Source of the DNA: Akebia trifoliata
Taxonomy: Eukaryota; Streptophyta; Magnoliopsida; Ranunculales; Lardizabalaceae
Length of the DNA stretch: 64,000 nt
Assembly (NCBI GenBank): GCA_017979445.1
Contig: CM030718.1
Coordinates: 20,951,021-21,015,020 of the forward strand
Direction: 5' to 3'
Shown: one piece after another, positions 1-11,220 of the stretch
Layout of the letters: every line of letters starts with the position of its first letter
How positions within the stretch are numbered: the first letter of the stretch is position 1
Notes under the pieces: generated by a model
The model's input: the letters and a program-made list of their open reading frames with translations, nothing else
Databases searched by the model: none
Told to the model about the DNA's origin: nothing
Position numbers and translations under genes: made by a program

Positions 1-150
1 TTTTTGGGTAGGTCAAAGGTAATTCGGGTTGAACTTATAACTTATGTTAAGTGGTCCACTTATGCGGTGCTTCTAAAAAGGGGTTGTTTTCTTTGGTTGG
101 AAAAAATTTAACTTCGAGTCTAAGTCTTTTCTAAAGAAGAGAGTAGAGAA
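1..150 (+). repeat. inverted copia LTR fragment
   Basis: This stretch is the reverse complement of part of the copia LTR that follows it (about 272-405), at roughly 80 percent identity by eye. The match runs from the tttttgggt start through the words aattcgggtt and agtcttttct. It replaces the U5-side half of the lower LTR, so the window opens with an LTR-LTR palindrome. The inverted arm stops near the agagaaaac word at about 140-150. It could be the end of a second, oppositely oriented copy lying beyond the window. Confidence 0.75.
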
Positions 151-452
151 AACGGGACAAATCAATACAAGGACCCCCTCTATCACTTAGTTCCATCACT
201 TCTACATCTCAATCTTCCCAAACCTCTCAATCTCTCCACTCTTGGGTTCTCTCTTTGTTTACTCTTTTCTCTAGAAAAGACTTAGACTTGAAGTTAGACT
301 TCTTAGAATTAAAAGAAAACAGAACCCCTTTACAAGCACCACATAATTGGATCACTTACATAAATTACAAGTCCAACCCGAATTACCTTGGATTGACTCA
401 AAAATACACACATTTAAATTGAACCTAATTGATTTGAAGCCATACTTCAACA
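145..452 (-). repeat. 3' LTR (truncated) of Ty1/copia element
   Basis: Matches 3344-3654 in direct orientation along its whole length, including the words atctcaatcttcccaaacct and acttgaagttagacttctta. On the minus strand it starts TGTTGAAGTATGG at 452. The part equivalent to 3076-3343 is missing and is replaced by the inverted fragment at 1-150. It is diverged from the upper LTR by substitutions and small indels, so the insertion is old. Confidence 0.85.
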
Positions 453-465
453 ATCTCCACCTTGG
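453..465 (-). other. polypurine tract of copia element
   Basis: On the minus strand the bases just before the 3' LTR read CCAAGGTGGAGAT and the LTR then starts TGTTGAAG. This is the usual plus-strand priming site position of plant copia elements. A second similar word (catcaaggtggagg on the minus strand) lies about 70 bp further inside. Confidence 0.75.
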
Positions 466-865
466 CGAAAAAACTCTTCAACCCTTGGAAACGTCAAAAC
501 CTCAATGTGTTTATAACACCTCCACCTTGATGAGAAACCTTTCTTCTCTGTGCACCTCAAGTGGGGAGGTGCCCTCCAATCTCAACAAGCAATGAGATTA
601 TGCAAGTTTAAGCAATAATGCTCAAACTTGTCCCTTATAACCTATTTAGTGAAATCTCCCTCACTTGCCACTAGTGCAAAGTGTACTTCATCTTCCTATC
701 CATACTTTGAAGAGGTATAATGGTTCTTTATGGCTTTCCTTGTGCTATGTTAGAAAGCTCATCATAAACCCTCTCTTATTGTTGTTCATCCCCACCAGAT
801 TTGTTACCTTCCTCAAATTGAATTTGAAGTTCTTCCCTTGACACCAACAACCGACTACTCACCAT

Positions 866-3035
866 CATTTTTCTTGAATTTTGCCTTTGCCATTGGAACC
901 TTCCTCTAAGACCACATTTCTACTAAGGATTTTTTTCTCGTTTACCGGATCTCAAACTTTGAATCCCTTCACTCCGTTCTCGAATCTGAAGAAGATGCAC
1001 TTGAGTGATTTTGATTAAAACTTGTTTCTCTCATCACTAGGAATGAGAACATGTGCCTTGCATTAGAACACCTTCAATGTAAAGTAGCCAACTTCTTTGT
1101 CCGTCCATACCTTTTCGGCACATTTAAATTCAAATAGCTTAGATGATGATCGATTAACCAAATAACAAGCATGATTAATCGATTCCGCCAAAAATGGTTT
1201 AGGCAACCCCGTATGTAGTCTCATGCATCTTTCATTTTCCATGAGAGTTCTATTCATCCTCTCGGCCGTACCATTTTGTTGAGGATTTTTTTTCACGGTG
1301 AAATGCCTTGTGATGCCTTATTCTTTGCAAAACTTTAATAATTTGCCATCTTTATACTCACCTCCATTGTCGCTTCTCAAGTATTTGAATTTTCTCCCTA
1401 TTTGATTTTCTACCTCGGTCTTGCATTCCACAAACTTGGCAAAGACATCGAATTTCTCCTTCATAAAATATATCCAAATCTTTCTTGAAAAATCATCCAT
1501 AAAAGTGACAAAGTAGTAAGCTTCACCTTTTGATTTACTAGGTACGGACCCCCACACATCAGAATGAATGTAGTTTATAAATCCCTTATTCTTGATTTCT
1601 TTATTTACAACCTTGAATGACACCTTACTTTGCTTTCTCATCACACAAAACTTGCAAAATTCTAACTTGCATGCCCCAACACCCTTCAACAATTATCTTC
1701 GGTGTAACTCTTCCATTGCTCTTTCACTCATATGGCCAAGTCTTAAATACCAAAGTTGAGTTTCATACGTTCTAAATTCTTTCTCCGTGGATATTGCAAT
1801 TCCACCTAGAATTGTGTTCCCCGAAAGCTTGTAGAGGTTATTTGCAACTTTCACACCTCTCATTATCACCATGGCTCCCTTAAACACCTTGAGTGCTTTA
1901 TCCTTTGCCGAGAATAAACACCCATTTAAGTCGAGTGTGCCCAAGGATATCAAATTCTACTTGAGTGTTGACACATGCATCATACTACCCAAGGTTCTAA
2001 CAACCCCATCATGCATTCTCATCTTCACGGTACCCATTCCAATGATTTTGCATGATGTATCGTTACCCATTAGAACATCTTCACCGTCATGAAGTTCATA
2101 GGAGTCAAACCAATTACGATTAGAACACATATGAAAAGTACACCCAAAATCTAAAATCCAAGAGTTGAAGGTGAGATCACCCGAAGATGCCGCTAAGAGC
2201 TCTCCATCGCTTTCTGATGCTATGCATACCATGAAGCTTGACTCGGCTTTCTTCCTTTCTTTTACCTCCGTTTTGTACTTTCTAAAATCTTTTTTTGTAA
2301 TTTTCCTTCTTCCCGCAATAGTAACACTCCACTTCTTTTTTACTTCTAAATTTGGATCTAGAATTTTTCCCTTCGGATTTTCCTTTCTTCTTTGTTTAGT
2401 TTTGCTCACTTTAACCCTTTGCAATGAGTCTCCTTGAGCATCCTTCTCACTTGACTTGTTCATTGTCACGTGAAAGATAAGGTCTTGACCCACCTTCTCA
2501 AATTTAAAGAATCTCCTTACCAAAAATAAGTGTGGTCCAAAAGTGTTTGAAAGAATTAGGATGTGATCTCAGCAAGACCAATGCCTTGTCTTCTTTTTCA
2601 AACTTCACTTCTACCTTCAACAAATCACTAAATCACCTATTGAACATGTTCAAATACTTCATGATATCTTGTCCCTCCTCCATCCTTAAGTCGTAGAGTT
2701 GGTCCTTAAGGAATAATTTGTTAGACAATCTTTCTCATATAAAATTTCTCAAACTTATCCCATATTCCCTTTACAGTATTTTCTTCCATGACATTGTACA
2801 TGACTTCATTGAAAACATGCAACTCAATGGAACTAATAGCCTTCAAATCCAATTCCTTCCATGTCTCATTGGACATATTCCCCGACTTCGTTTCAATGCC
2901 CCAAATACAATTATGAAGCCCTTATTGGATAAGAATATTATTCATCTTCCTTTGCCACAATGTAAAGTTTGATTTTCCTTCAAATGGCTTCACCCCACCA
3001 GAACTTCCAATCATCGCTGTACATTTCTCCACCAT
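866..3035 (-). pseudogene. copia gag-protease-integrase relic
   Basis: Seen, from the ATG at 3035 downward. A Gag start (MVEKCTAMIGSSGG then KSNFTLWQRKM) and the UBN2-type capsid words LRMEEGQDIMKYLNMFN lie near 2640-2700. A protease site near 2140-2160 reads DFGCTFHMC where copia normally has D-S/T-G-A; the third catalytic-loop residue is changed. The pre-integrase words LWYLRLGHMSERA are near 1720. The integrase core carries HSDVWG, FMDDFSRKIWIYF and SDNGGEY (1318-1640), then NGTAERMNRTLMEN (1220-1290) and a tail GVKGFKV-stop-DP near 930, where a TGA stands for the usual Trp. Reading breaks near 2523, 1955, 1692, 1300 and 1063. Reverse transcriptase and RNase H are missing. No functional product is expected. 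Confidence 0.88.
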
Positions 3036-3057
3036 TGCAAACCCCCTAGATAACCTA

Positions 3058-3070
3058 GGCTCTGATACCA
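3058..3070 (-). other. primer binding site, initiator Met tRNA
   Basis: The minus strand reads TGGTATCAGAGCC, the complement of the plant initiator methionine tRNA 3' end used by copia elements. It lies 5 bp inside the 5' LTR end, which fixes the LTR boundary at 3076. Confidence 0.92.
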
Positions 3071-3075
3071 CTAGT

Positions 3076-3654
3076 TGTGTATGTGAACACCTTTGTGAAA
3101 CTCACTTAGTAATTTGATTAAACACCTATTGAATATTTCACTAAGCACCTTGTATGCCACACCTTCCAAAGCCTTGTTAGATAATAGCAATGAAGGATAA
3201 CCCAACTAAAAGTAGCAAATGCAAAGTAGATAGACAACCACATAAAGAAAGAGTAAGAACACAATATCACAACACGGGATTTTACGTGATTCACCCAAAG
3301 ATTACGTCCATGGAGGTATGAGAGTTGGAGCTCGATTTCACTATGAAGAAAACGGGGTAATCGATACAAGGACTCCCTTTATCATTTAGCTTCACCTTCT
3401 TCTAGATCTCAATCTTCCCAAACCTCTCAACCTCCCATCTCTTGGGTTTTCTCTTTTTTTCTACTATTTTCTCTAGAAAAGACTTCGACTTGAAGTTAGA
3501 CTTCTTACGACAAAAGAAAACAAAACTCCTTTTAAAAGCACTACATAAATGGGACACTTACACAAGTTACAAGCTCAACCCGAATTATCTTGGACCAACC
3601 CAAAAATACACACATTTGAATTGAACCTAATTGATTTTGAGCCATACTTCAACA
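3076..3654 (-). repeat. 5' LTR of Ty1/copia element
   Basis: 579 bp, starting TG and ending CA on both strands. The minus-strand start TGTTGAAGTATGG is shared with the lower LTR. Next to the primer site at 3058-3070. The flank beyond 3654 begins cattc. Confidence 0.88.
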
Positions 3655-6508
3655 CATTCAACATGTCAAAACCATAAGTAGTATTCTAAGCCTGTAACCA
3701 CATAAGCCATGAAGAAAAACAAAAGTATCTAAAGACAAATATTCCAAAGTTTCCACATCCATAAAGGTCTTAAAATCCAGAAACCCAAAAATTAATTGTC
3801 AAACTGCACTAGATGTTGCATAATCTACCTCTAAATGATCTTCATAAAAGAAGGGCCATTTTCATCATTTCTTCTTCTCAGACACTCCAGCAGACCTGCA
3901 CAAAAATGTCACCAACACTCAAAACATGGAATATAAAAAATCCATTCAATTACGCATGCAATAGATCAAAAGCTTCATTCAAACAATTTCTTTCAATATT
4001 CTACACAATAGCTTCTATGATCATGTGTTAGGAAACAATATAATTGATACAAGTACAGAAAACTTGCTAAAGAATCAAGTCCCCATAAACATAGTAACCA
4101 AGTTCGGACTTGACAATTATTCAACTGAGATCAATTCGGATAAATCCAGGGAAGTTCCTGAAATTTTTTGGGGATTATACAAATGATGCTTTTGGGTTTC
4201 TTAACAAAAATCCATCATTTACAACTTTCCTAAAAGTTCTATGTTGTTCTTGAGAATTGAAGGATGAATAAGATCAAATGTCTGGTTGGTGGATAAAAAA
4301 ATTTACGGTTGAAAATGATGGTTTTTTAGGGAAAAATAAAGGTTCTTAATTTGGCAATGAAAAAATAAATTAATAAGATTTTGGAAGAAGAAGAATGAAA
4401 GGTTGAAGACGATGGTATACCCAATAATCGGTTGGTCCCTCATTCGTCAGAATTTTCAAAATTTTTGTAAGAAAAATCGAAGAATTTTGTGACAGTGCCA
4501 ACAAGGTAGGGGCTATAAAGCAATTATTTTAGAAAGACTTGATTTGGATAGCATTACACAGTTGCAGTAGCTTTTTTATCATTTCTCAACTCCCTTCCAA
4601 ATTCCTCTAGCTATAAATGAACCCTACATTACTTTGATCAAGGCAGTGAGGAAACATTATGGGCACAATTTTAAGAGCAACTTTTTACAAAAAAAACCTT
4701 TACACTTCCATCATGCAAAATTTCTTACTATTCGTGGAGGATTAGATCCAACGCCCGAAGGTCTATAACTAACCAAATCCATTAGTATCAAACATTTCCT
4801 TTTCCATGTGAAATCCCCTAGTACATGAAAGAGTGAAAAAGTGTTTTCATTGTTGTCGTAGAGTCCTTTGTATCTTAGTGCATGTATTTAATTTTTTTTT
4901 GGAGTTATTAGAGTGGGATCCACTTTTAGCGTAAGTGGGAGTATATTATTTAATCATTTCTTCGTTATTTTTTTCATAAAAATTAAATAATACAAATTAT
5001 GAAAAATAAACAAAAAATAATTTAAAGAAAAAAGTGATGACGTACCAAACTAAACAAAAGAAAATTATTAACTATTATGTAACTTGATCATCAGTTCACT
5101 ATGGGTTTATTTTTAATTCTTTAAACAAAATCTAATGTCCTTTTTATTGGGAAGAAGAGAAGAAACCAAAAAGCAAAGTTAATTGGGAAAAGAAAAACTA
5201 GAATAGGGTGCGTGTGAAAAAAATAAATAAAAGAAATGGAGAATAGAGTGTTTTTGTGTTGCATAAATAAGCCCCTCCCCTAAAACAACGAAGATATGGA
5301 AAGGAGTTTTTTTTTTTTCTGCATTGACAAAGTGTAGGAAAATATGTACGGAAGCAATGCTATCGAGAAGCAAAGAAAAGGATAATTATTTTTCAAGGTG
5401 AATTGAGATTGACGTTATCTTTAAATGTTATTTGTACAATTGTACCCTTTGGGCATGGATACAAACGGGTTGCTAGTAAACATGTTTCTCCAGATACAAT
5501 GAAGTCCAATTTCTCTATTACCTCTTAGTATTTCTAAACTAAGAATATAGACCCAAACACAATTTGAATGCCCAATTCAAAATAGAGAGGTCTGATTTTT
5601 TATGTTGAAAATGGGTTTTGAAATCTATTTATATAAAGTCAATGTATTTGTCTATACTTATTAAAAAAAATTGTATTTGTCTAAACAAACATCATGACCA
5701 CTCCACAACAATCACGATCTAAGTTTTCTAAGGAACATTGAGAGAGGAACACACTCTTCTAGGTGGGCACCAACCTCTAACAGTCAACCAGGAGGGATAT
5801 ATCCCTTCCCGATGTCAATAGACAGCAGTTTGACCCACAATTAACCCTGTTTAACTCATGATCAACACTTTCACCAGTTGGTTCATGGTCAACTCTATTT
5901 AACTAATTATCTTTTTCTTTTTTTGGAGGGTATATTTAACTAATTATCATTTGATGGTAAAGGACCCAACAATCCATCCAAGAAGACTATTAAGCATGGT
6001 TAAGCACTTCAATCTATCAACCAACCCAATTGATCATCCAACAATCAAAAGATAAAACATTGATGATAAATTTTCAAAATCGAAAGTGACTCCTCGAGAT
6101 GATGCGTACGTACAAATTGTGAAGTGTGTCTCATAAACACGCTATGTACATGCTCAATGTCCAAGTGCAATGACGCCACCCCCTTATACATCAAAGTCTT
6201 TCTTTTTGAATAATAAATAACAATGATGTGAAATCAGTTATTAGTTAAGAGATTGTTCTCCCTATTCCACGTGGGAGTAAATTTTTAGTTAAAAGCTTAC
6301 TCTTCATATACTTCAAACATTTATTTTTGTAACTAATTGAAAAAGACAATGTGTTTTAAAAAATAAAAATAAAAAATGAAATCAATCAAAAGATGTTCTT
6401 ATAAAATCCAAAAGCATCGTTGGTAAAATACAAAATTACAGCTAGAAAATTTCCAACAATCGCCCCACAATTTTCAAAATAATTTAAGAAAAAAAAATTG
6501 GACATAAG
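3655..6508. other. intergenic, no gene recognised
   Basis: AT-rich DNA with short scattered reading frames (for example 72 codons at 3813-4031) that have no recognisable motif. No splice-linked coding pattern and no LTR or terminal inverted repeat was seen. Probably old, decayed repeat DNA. Confidence 0.6.
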
Positions 6509-6977
6509 CATGGTTTAAAAGCTCACTTCGATCCAGTGTTTCAATTTCTTCAAAAATCAAAACAATCCCGAAACATTTGATACATTGAATTAATATTTTT
6601 TTTTTTAATCTTTCAAATGAGATTGTGGTCAATGGGGTATATTATCAGTTTAAAACACAAGGGTATCTCAACTATTTACAAAAATAAGAGGATAACATTT
6701 AAATAACCAAATCTTTTTTAGAAGGCTTCAAAGTTTTTAGATGAAAAAAATACTAGGAGAGGGAAGAAACCCCTAACGTTAGCACGCATCCGGTCAGGTA
6801 CCTCTCAATCTCCCCATTTCTCTGTTTTTCACCGCCAAATCTCCCTTGTAAATCAAGAAAAATCAGAAAAAAAATGGTCGAAACTTTGTTTTTTTTTCGT
6901 TTTGGAGATTGTTTCGTCTTTGACAAACTAAAATTCCGAAATGTTTCATACGAAACGAGACGAAATTTTAAACCATG
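6509..6977. mobile_element. MITE, hAT-type, 469 bp
   Basis: The ends are inverted (CATGGTTTAAAA at 6509, TTTTAAACCATG ending at 6977). They are flanked by a perfect 8-bp direct duplication GACATAAG at 6501-6508 and 6978-6985. An 8-bp duplication is the hAT signature. Subterminal regions carry repeated gaaac/gtttc words. No transposase inside. A relative with similar ends lies at 56424-56652. Confidence 0.88.
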
Positions 6978-6985
6978 GACATAAG

Positions 6986-7328
6986 AATAAAATTAAACTA
7001 GAGTATATATAAAGATGTGAACCTTCATCTAGTGTGAGCATTTCAAAGTTTATCAGGACGCATAATGACATGTAGTTTTGAACTAAAGATCCTATCCGTC
7101 AAAATACACCATACAATAGTTTTACAAGTATACATTGTTCTTTATAAGTCATCACATTTATGACCATGTACTTCATCCCAAATTCATTAAAACTCTAGAG
7201 GAATTTATTAACCCAATAGAAAGTAGATTGAATTCCACACTTAAATAGGTAAATCGATAATAATAAAAATCCTTGTACTAAACCCACAAGACCATTCTTA
7301 TTCCTAAGCCTAACCCACAAGACCATTC
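6986..7328. other. no gene seen; short tandem duplication
   Basis: AT-rich spacer between the MITE and the hAT pseudogene. A 28-bp period duplication carrying cccacaagaccattcttatt occurs at about 7287 and 7315, just after the end of the transposase frame. Confidence 0.6.
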
Positions 7329-8891
7329 TTATTCATTTATTGATTTCTTAATTTTATTAATGTGTATGTCAGCATCTTCCCCGTAACCTCTAGAAAATAT
7401 AAACTCAATGAACTCCATTTTACAACATGGATCAAGAACCACACCAATACTCATCAACAAGTTGCTATTACTACAATATTTGTCAAATTTTTCAATCATT
7501 TTGAAGGTCATTTGACACACATAATCATGCTCAAAGACAAGCCATAGAATAGTGTTATCATAAATATCACATACACTTTTAAAATATAAGTTAGCCGTTG
7601 GATATTTGACTCCTGAGAAGTGAAGAATAGTATCATAAAATACTCTCAAATAGTCACAAATAACTCTCCCTTCTTCCCATTCTTCTGAATATGGTAAACA
7701 TTTGTAATCAAGAGCCAACTCCGCCAATCGTTCATATGCTGAACGTACGGCCAAAGCACTATCAACCATCAAATAGGTATAATTCCATCTGTTTGGCACA
7801 TCCCTGGACACCCCTTTTTCAATCAACCTAGTATGGGCTAATGTACTTGCAAATTTTTGACCTCTAGATGCAGAAGATTTTACGAACTTTATACTTTCTC
7901 GAATCTTATTCAAAATTTCATTGATCTCTTTTAACCCATCTTGAACAATTAAATTTAAAATGTGAGCACTACATCTTATATGAAACAAGTCACCATTAAG
8001 TGTTAACATCCCTTTGAAACATAACCAATCTTTGAGATCTCTTGCCACTACATCATTATTAGATACATTATCGACTGTGATTGAAAATATTTTTTTATCA
8101 AGATTTCAATCTAATACTTTTAATTTGATAAATCCACTCAAAGCTTCCCCAGAATGTGAACCTTGAATTAATTGAAAAGATATGATTTTCTTATTCAATT
8201 TCTAATTATTGTCTATGTAATGACAAGTCAGGCAAGAATAATTGAGTTCTTGATGACCAGATGTCTATAGATCTATTGTGAGACTATATCGAGAAGGTAG
8301 TTGATCAAGCAAGTCTTGTAACCCAATTTTCATCTCATTATAAACTTTCATTAAATCAACCCGTCTTGTATTTCTGGAATAGAACTTAACCATGAGATTA
8401 ATGCCATTGAAGAATAACTGAAAATACTTGTGTTCACCCATACTAAAGGGGTAATCATGCTTCGCAATCATTTTCGTAAAATTTGTTCTACTTTTTTCAG
8501 GATCATACTTTTAATTTGTCAATTTTGAGGGTTCTTTACTAGATTTTGTAACAGACAACAATTGTTATTTGACATCTTTATTTGATTTTCTCATACATGT
8601 CTTTGTATGATTCATCAAATGTGAAGTTCCTTTTGAACTAGAACTGTCAAATGCCCTCTTACAATGTACACAAATTGTTTGATTGCTCCCATCCCCCAAT
8701 TTCTTTTCATCAAATTCTAATTATACTTTTGACCTCCTTTTCTGACTTTTAGTTTCTTAGGATGTTTCATCTATATTATCGGTTAATGGAACCATATTAT
8801 TTGTATGTTCATCATCATTACAATCATCACCAATCACAGAAGAATGGGCAAATGCAATACTAGGAGTTGTATTACCTAATGGATCAGACAT
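7329..8891 (-). pseudogene. hAT transposase (RICESLEEPER-like), broken
   Basis: Minus-strand remains of a zinc-finger BED hAT transposase. From the ATG at 8891: an acidic N-terminus, then a BED finger near 8590-8680 (C-x2-C, then HLMNH and C), then words typical of the family such as YPFSMGEHKYFQ and SRYSLTIDL (8265-8471). The best part is a 239-residue open frame (7329-8048) with RCSAHILNLIVQDGLKEI, the N-x-W word of DVPNRWNYTYLM, and LDPCCKMEFIEF. Stops and shifts lie near 8050-8265 and 8480-8760. The C-terminal hATC dimerisation domain is absent: the frame ends at KKSINE. Seen: two broken halves and no C-terminus. Inferred: inactive, with no source element defined because no terminal repeats were found. 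Confidence 0.88.
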
Positions 8892-9964
8892 TTTCTTTAT
8901 AACCTACAAAATACCAACAACATGTATATCCTACTTAGCTATTTGGATTACTAATTGAATGATCAAACAAAAGATAATAATATTCAATAAAAACATAATC
9001 AGAAAGATCTAAACATGAAAAAAATGAAGCTTCGATCCCCTCTTAACTCGGAGATCTAACAAAATACAAAAGATCTAAACTACAAATTAACAAAATTGTA
9101 GTGAACATATTTCTGTAAAATTGGGATCAAGGCTCATGAAAAAATAGAAAAAATGAAATCCAACTATCAATTAAAGCAGATTTTTATAGATCATCAATTA
9201 GACGAAAAATCACATATTTAACAAAAACATAATAAGAAAGTATGAAATTTGAAGAAATGAAGCTTCTTAGAATTTATTGAAGAAATACATTTTTCTTACC
9301 TTTGGAAGTCAAACGGAACTTTGATTGGAGCTTGATCGAATATTTATTGATTTAAGTTGGGCCCTAAATCCATTTTGGTTTCCCCTCTCTATGGTTCAGT
9401 CAAATATGAGAACAATAGAGTTGAAATTCTACCAAAAAGAAAAAAAAAACAAACAAACAAACAGAAACAAATAAATCAAAGACAAATAAATCAATTTGGT
9501 AAAGTCTTTGAAAAAATATTATATTTAAAATTTGAGTCGATGTATGCAGGAGTCCTTGTAACTTAGGAATTCTTTATTATTTTAACTAGGCTGGTCTTCT
9601 AATTGGATTAGTGATCGTCTTTACCATTATAAAAGAGAATATTGTGGGTCATTATAGAGCAACTTTTTTTTGTAAAATAAAGAAGTAATATTTTGGTTTG
9701 GTTAATTTACAGAAGGTTAAGCCATTTGTATACTTTGTGGGCAAGGTCTCCAATCATGGAGTTATTTTTTCTTCCTTGCTTTTCTATCTAATTTTATTCT
9801 TGTTCAACACTTCTTTGGGCTGCTATTGATTTCAGATTTGGGTTGCGTTAGAGGTGGTATCACTATTAGAGCATAGCAACAGGACGAGGAAACAATACAC
9901 AGGGAGTACAAAATCTGCCATGGAAAGCAACTTTCCAAGATTTGCAGGAGGGAGGCTCTTACTG
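8892..9964. other. no gene seen
   Basis: AT-rich sequence between the hAT pseudogene and the broken end of element D. It may hold hAT 5' flank, but no terminal repeat was recognised. Around 9965 the integrase similarity of D stops abruptly, so this marks a truncation rather than an LTR end. Confidence 0.55.
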
Positions 9965-10345
9965 GCAGATGATGTTATTCTTGACAAACTTCAAGACGTT
10001 GTTTTTGGTGACACTGGCATAAGACGCTGCTTCTACCCATTTGGTAAAGTAGTCGATAGCAATGAGGATGAAACGATGCCCATTTACAATTTTAGATGAG
10101 ATCTATCCGATGACGTCTATGCCCCAAAGCGAGAAGGGCCAAGGAGTAGTCATATTATGTAGTTCTAAAAGCGGAGCATTGATCTTGTTGGCATAGATGG
10201 CATTTGCGGACATGTTGATAGCAGTCACTCTCCATTATTGACCAATAGTATCCCATCCTCATGATCTTCTTAGCAAGCATGTGACCATTCATATGTGATC
10301 CACAGACTCCACCGTGTACGGTCTCAATTAGTCATTTTGCTTCTA
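9965..10345 (-). pseudogene. element D integrase, truncated
   Basis: The minus strand shows the zinc-binding end (VHGGVCGSHMNGHMLAKKIM, then C-x2-C in RKCHLCQQ) at about 10180-10330. The start of the catalytic core follows (MTTPWPFSLWGIDVIG, containing the first Asp, then YFTKWVEAASYA) at 9990-10150. The reading frame shifts once near 10180, and a stop replaces the residue after DVIG. Similarity ends at about 9965, before the second catalytic Asp and the Glu. The plus-strand open frame over the same place is only its shadow. Confidence 0.85.
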
Positions 10346-10699
10346 TCTCTGTCACACATCGAAGTAAGACCTCGTGGTGCGATTTCTTGTACAGAATGCT
10401 ATTACTGATAAAGAATTGCCTTGCTAATTTCTGAATAGTCCTTCGATTATTAGGAGTTGCATCTCAGGGAAGGGTTCGATCTTCGAGATATGCCTTGATG
10501 TCTGAGTACTATGGCTTTTCATCAGATTCTTCTACTTCGATGGATAAGCAATAGGCCGGCTCATCTTGAATTCTAATCTCAATAGGGTCGATGATTAAGT
10601 CTTTCGAGATACTGATCATAGAAGCTAGAGTAACTAGTGCATCTGCAAATTGATTTTTGGCTCTTGGCATGTATGTGAATGAAATCTTATCAAAACACG

Positions 10700-11220
10700 A
10701 GCTTAGTTCCTCCAGATACTCGTGATAAGGGACCAGTCTCTACTCTCTGGTCTTCCATTCTCCAGTCGTCTGATAGACTACTGAGCTTAAATCTCCGAAA
10801 ACATCGATCTCATCTACCTCGAGATCCAGTGCTGCTTTCAACCCTACTATGCATGTTTCATATTCAGCCTCGTTGTTAGAACATTGGAATTTTAATCTAA
10901 TAGTGATCGGTACATGGGACCCATTTAGCTTGATCAAAACTGCTCCTATTCCATTTCTTTCTGATTGGCTGCTCCGTCGAAGTACATTTTTCAGCCTGAC
11001 TCCTCCTCATCGTCTTCAACCTCAGTGATTAGTATGGCTTCATCAGGAAAGTTCATCTTTAATGGCTCGTAGTCAGGCAATGGGTGTTCGGCTAGGTGAT
11101 CGGCGATTGCTTGCCCTTTGATGGTTTTTTGAGTGACATAGGTGATGTCAAACTCAGATAATAATAATTGTCACTTTGCTGTACGACCTATTAATGTCGA
11201 TTTCTCAAAAAGGTACTTGA
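10700..11220 (-). pseudogene. element D RNase H, degraded
   Basis: Minus strand. Words of the RT-to-RNase H linker (EFDITYVTQKTIKGQAIADHL) lie near 11060-11160. Then MYFDGAANQ near 10965-10990 carries the first catalytic Asp, and CSNNEAEYETCIVGLKAALD and YQTTGEWKTRE lie within 10740-10937. This is the plant gypsy RNase H fold containing the NNEAEYEA-type block. Stops and a shift separate the blocks. Confidence 0.82.

Larger units (their letters stand above)
145..3654 (-). mobile_element. Ty1/copia retrotransposon, internally deleted
   Basis: Minus-strand element bounded by direct LTRs (3076-3654 and the truncated 145-452). It has an initiator-Met primer site at 3058-3070 and a polypurine tract at 453-465. 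The order is gag, protease, integrase, which is the copia order, but reverse transcriptase and RNase H are absent: only about 410 bp separate the integrase tail (near 866) from the 3' LTR. The region 453-865 holds a short linker resembling the integrase-to-RT spacer and then a 3' untranslated stretch. The element is dead, with stops and frameshifts throughout. No target-site duplication can be read because the lower LTR lost its outer half. Confidence 0.9.

Noticed and set aside
9854..10099. Plus-strand 81-codon frame
   Set aside because: Antisense shadow of the element D integrase core plus unrelated flank.
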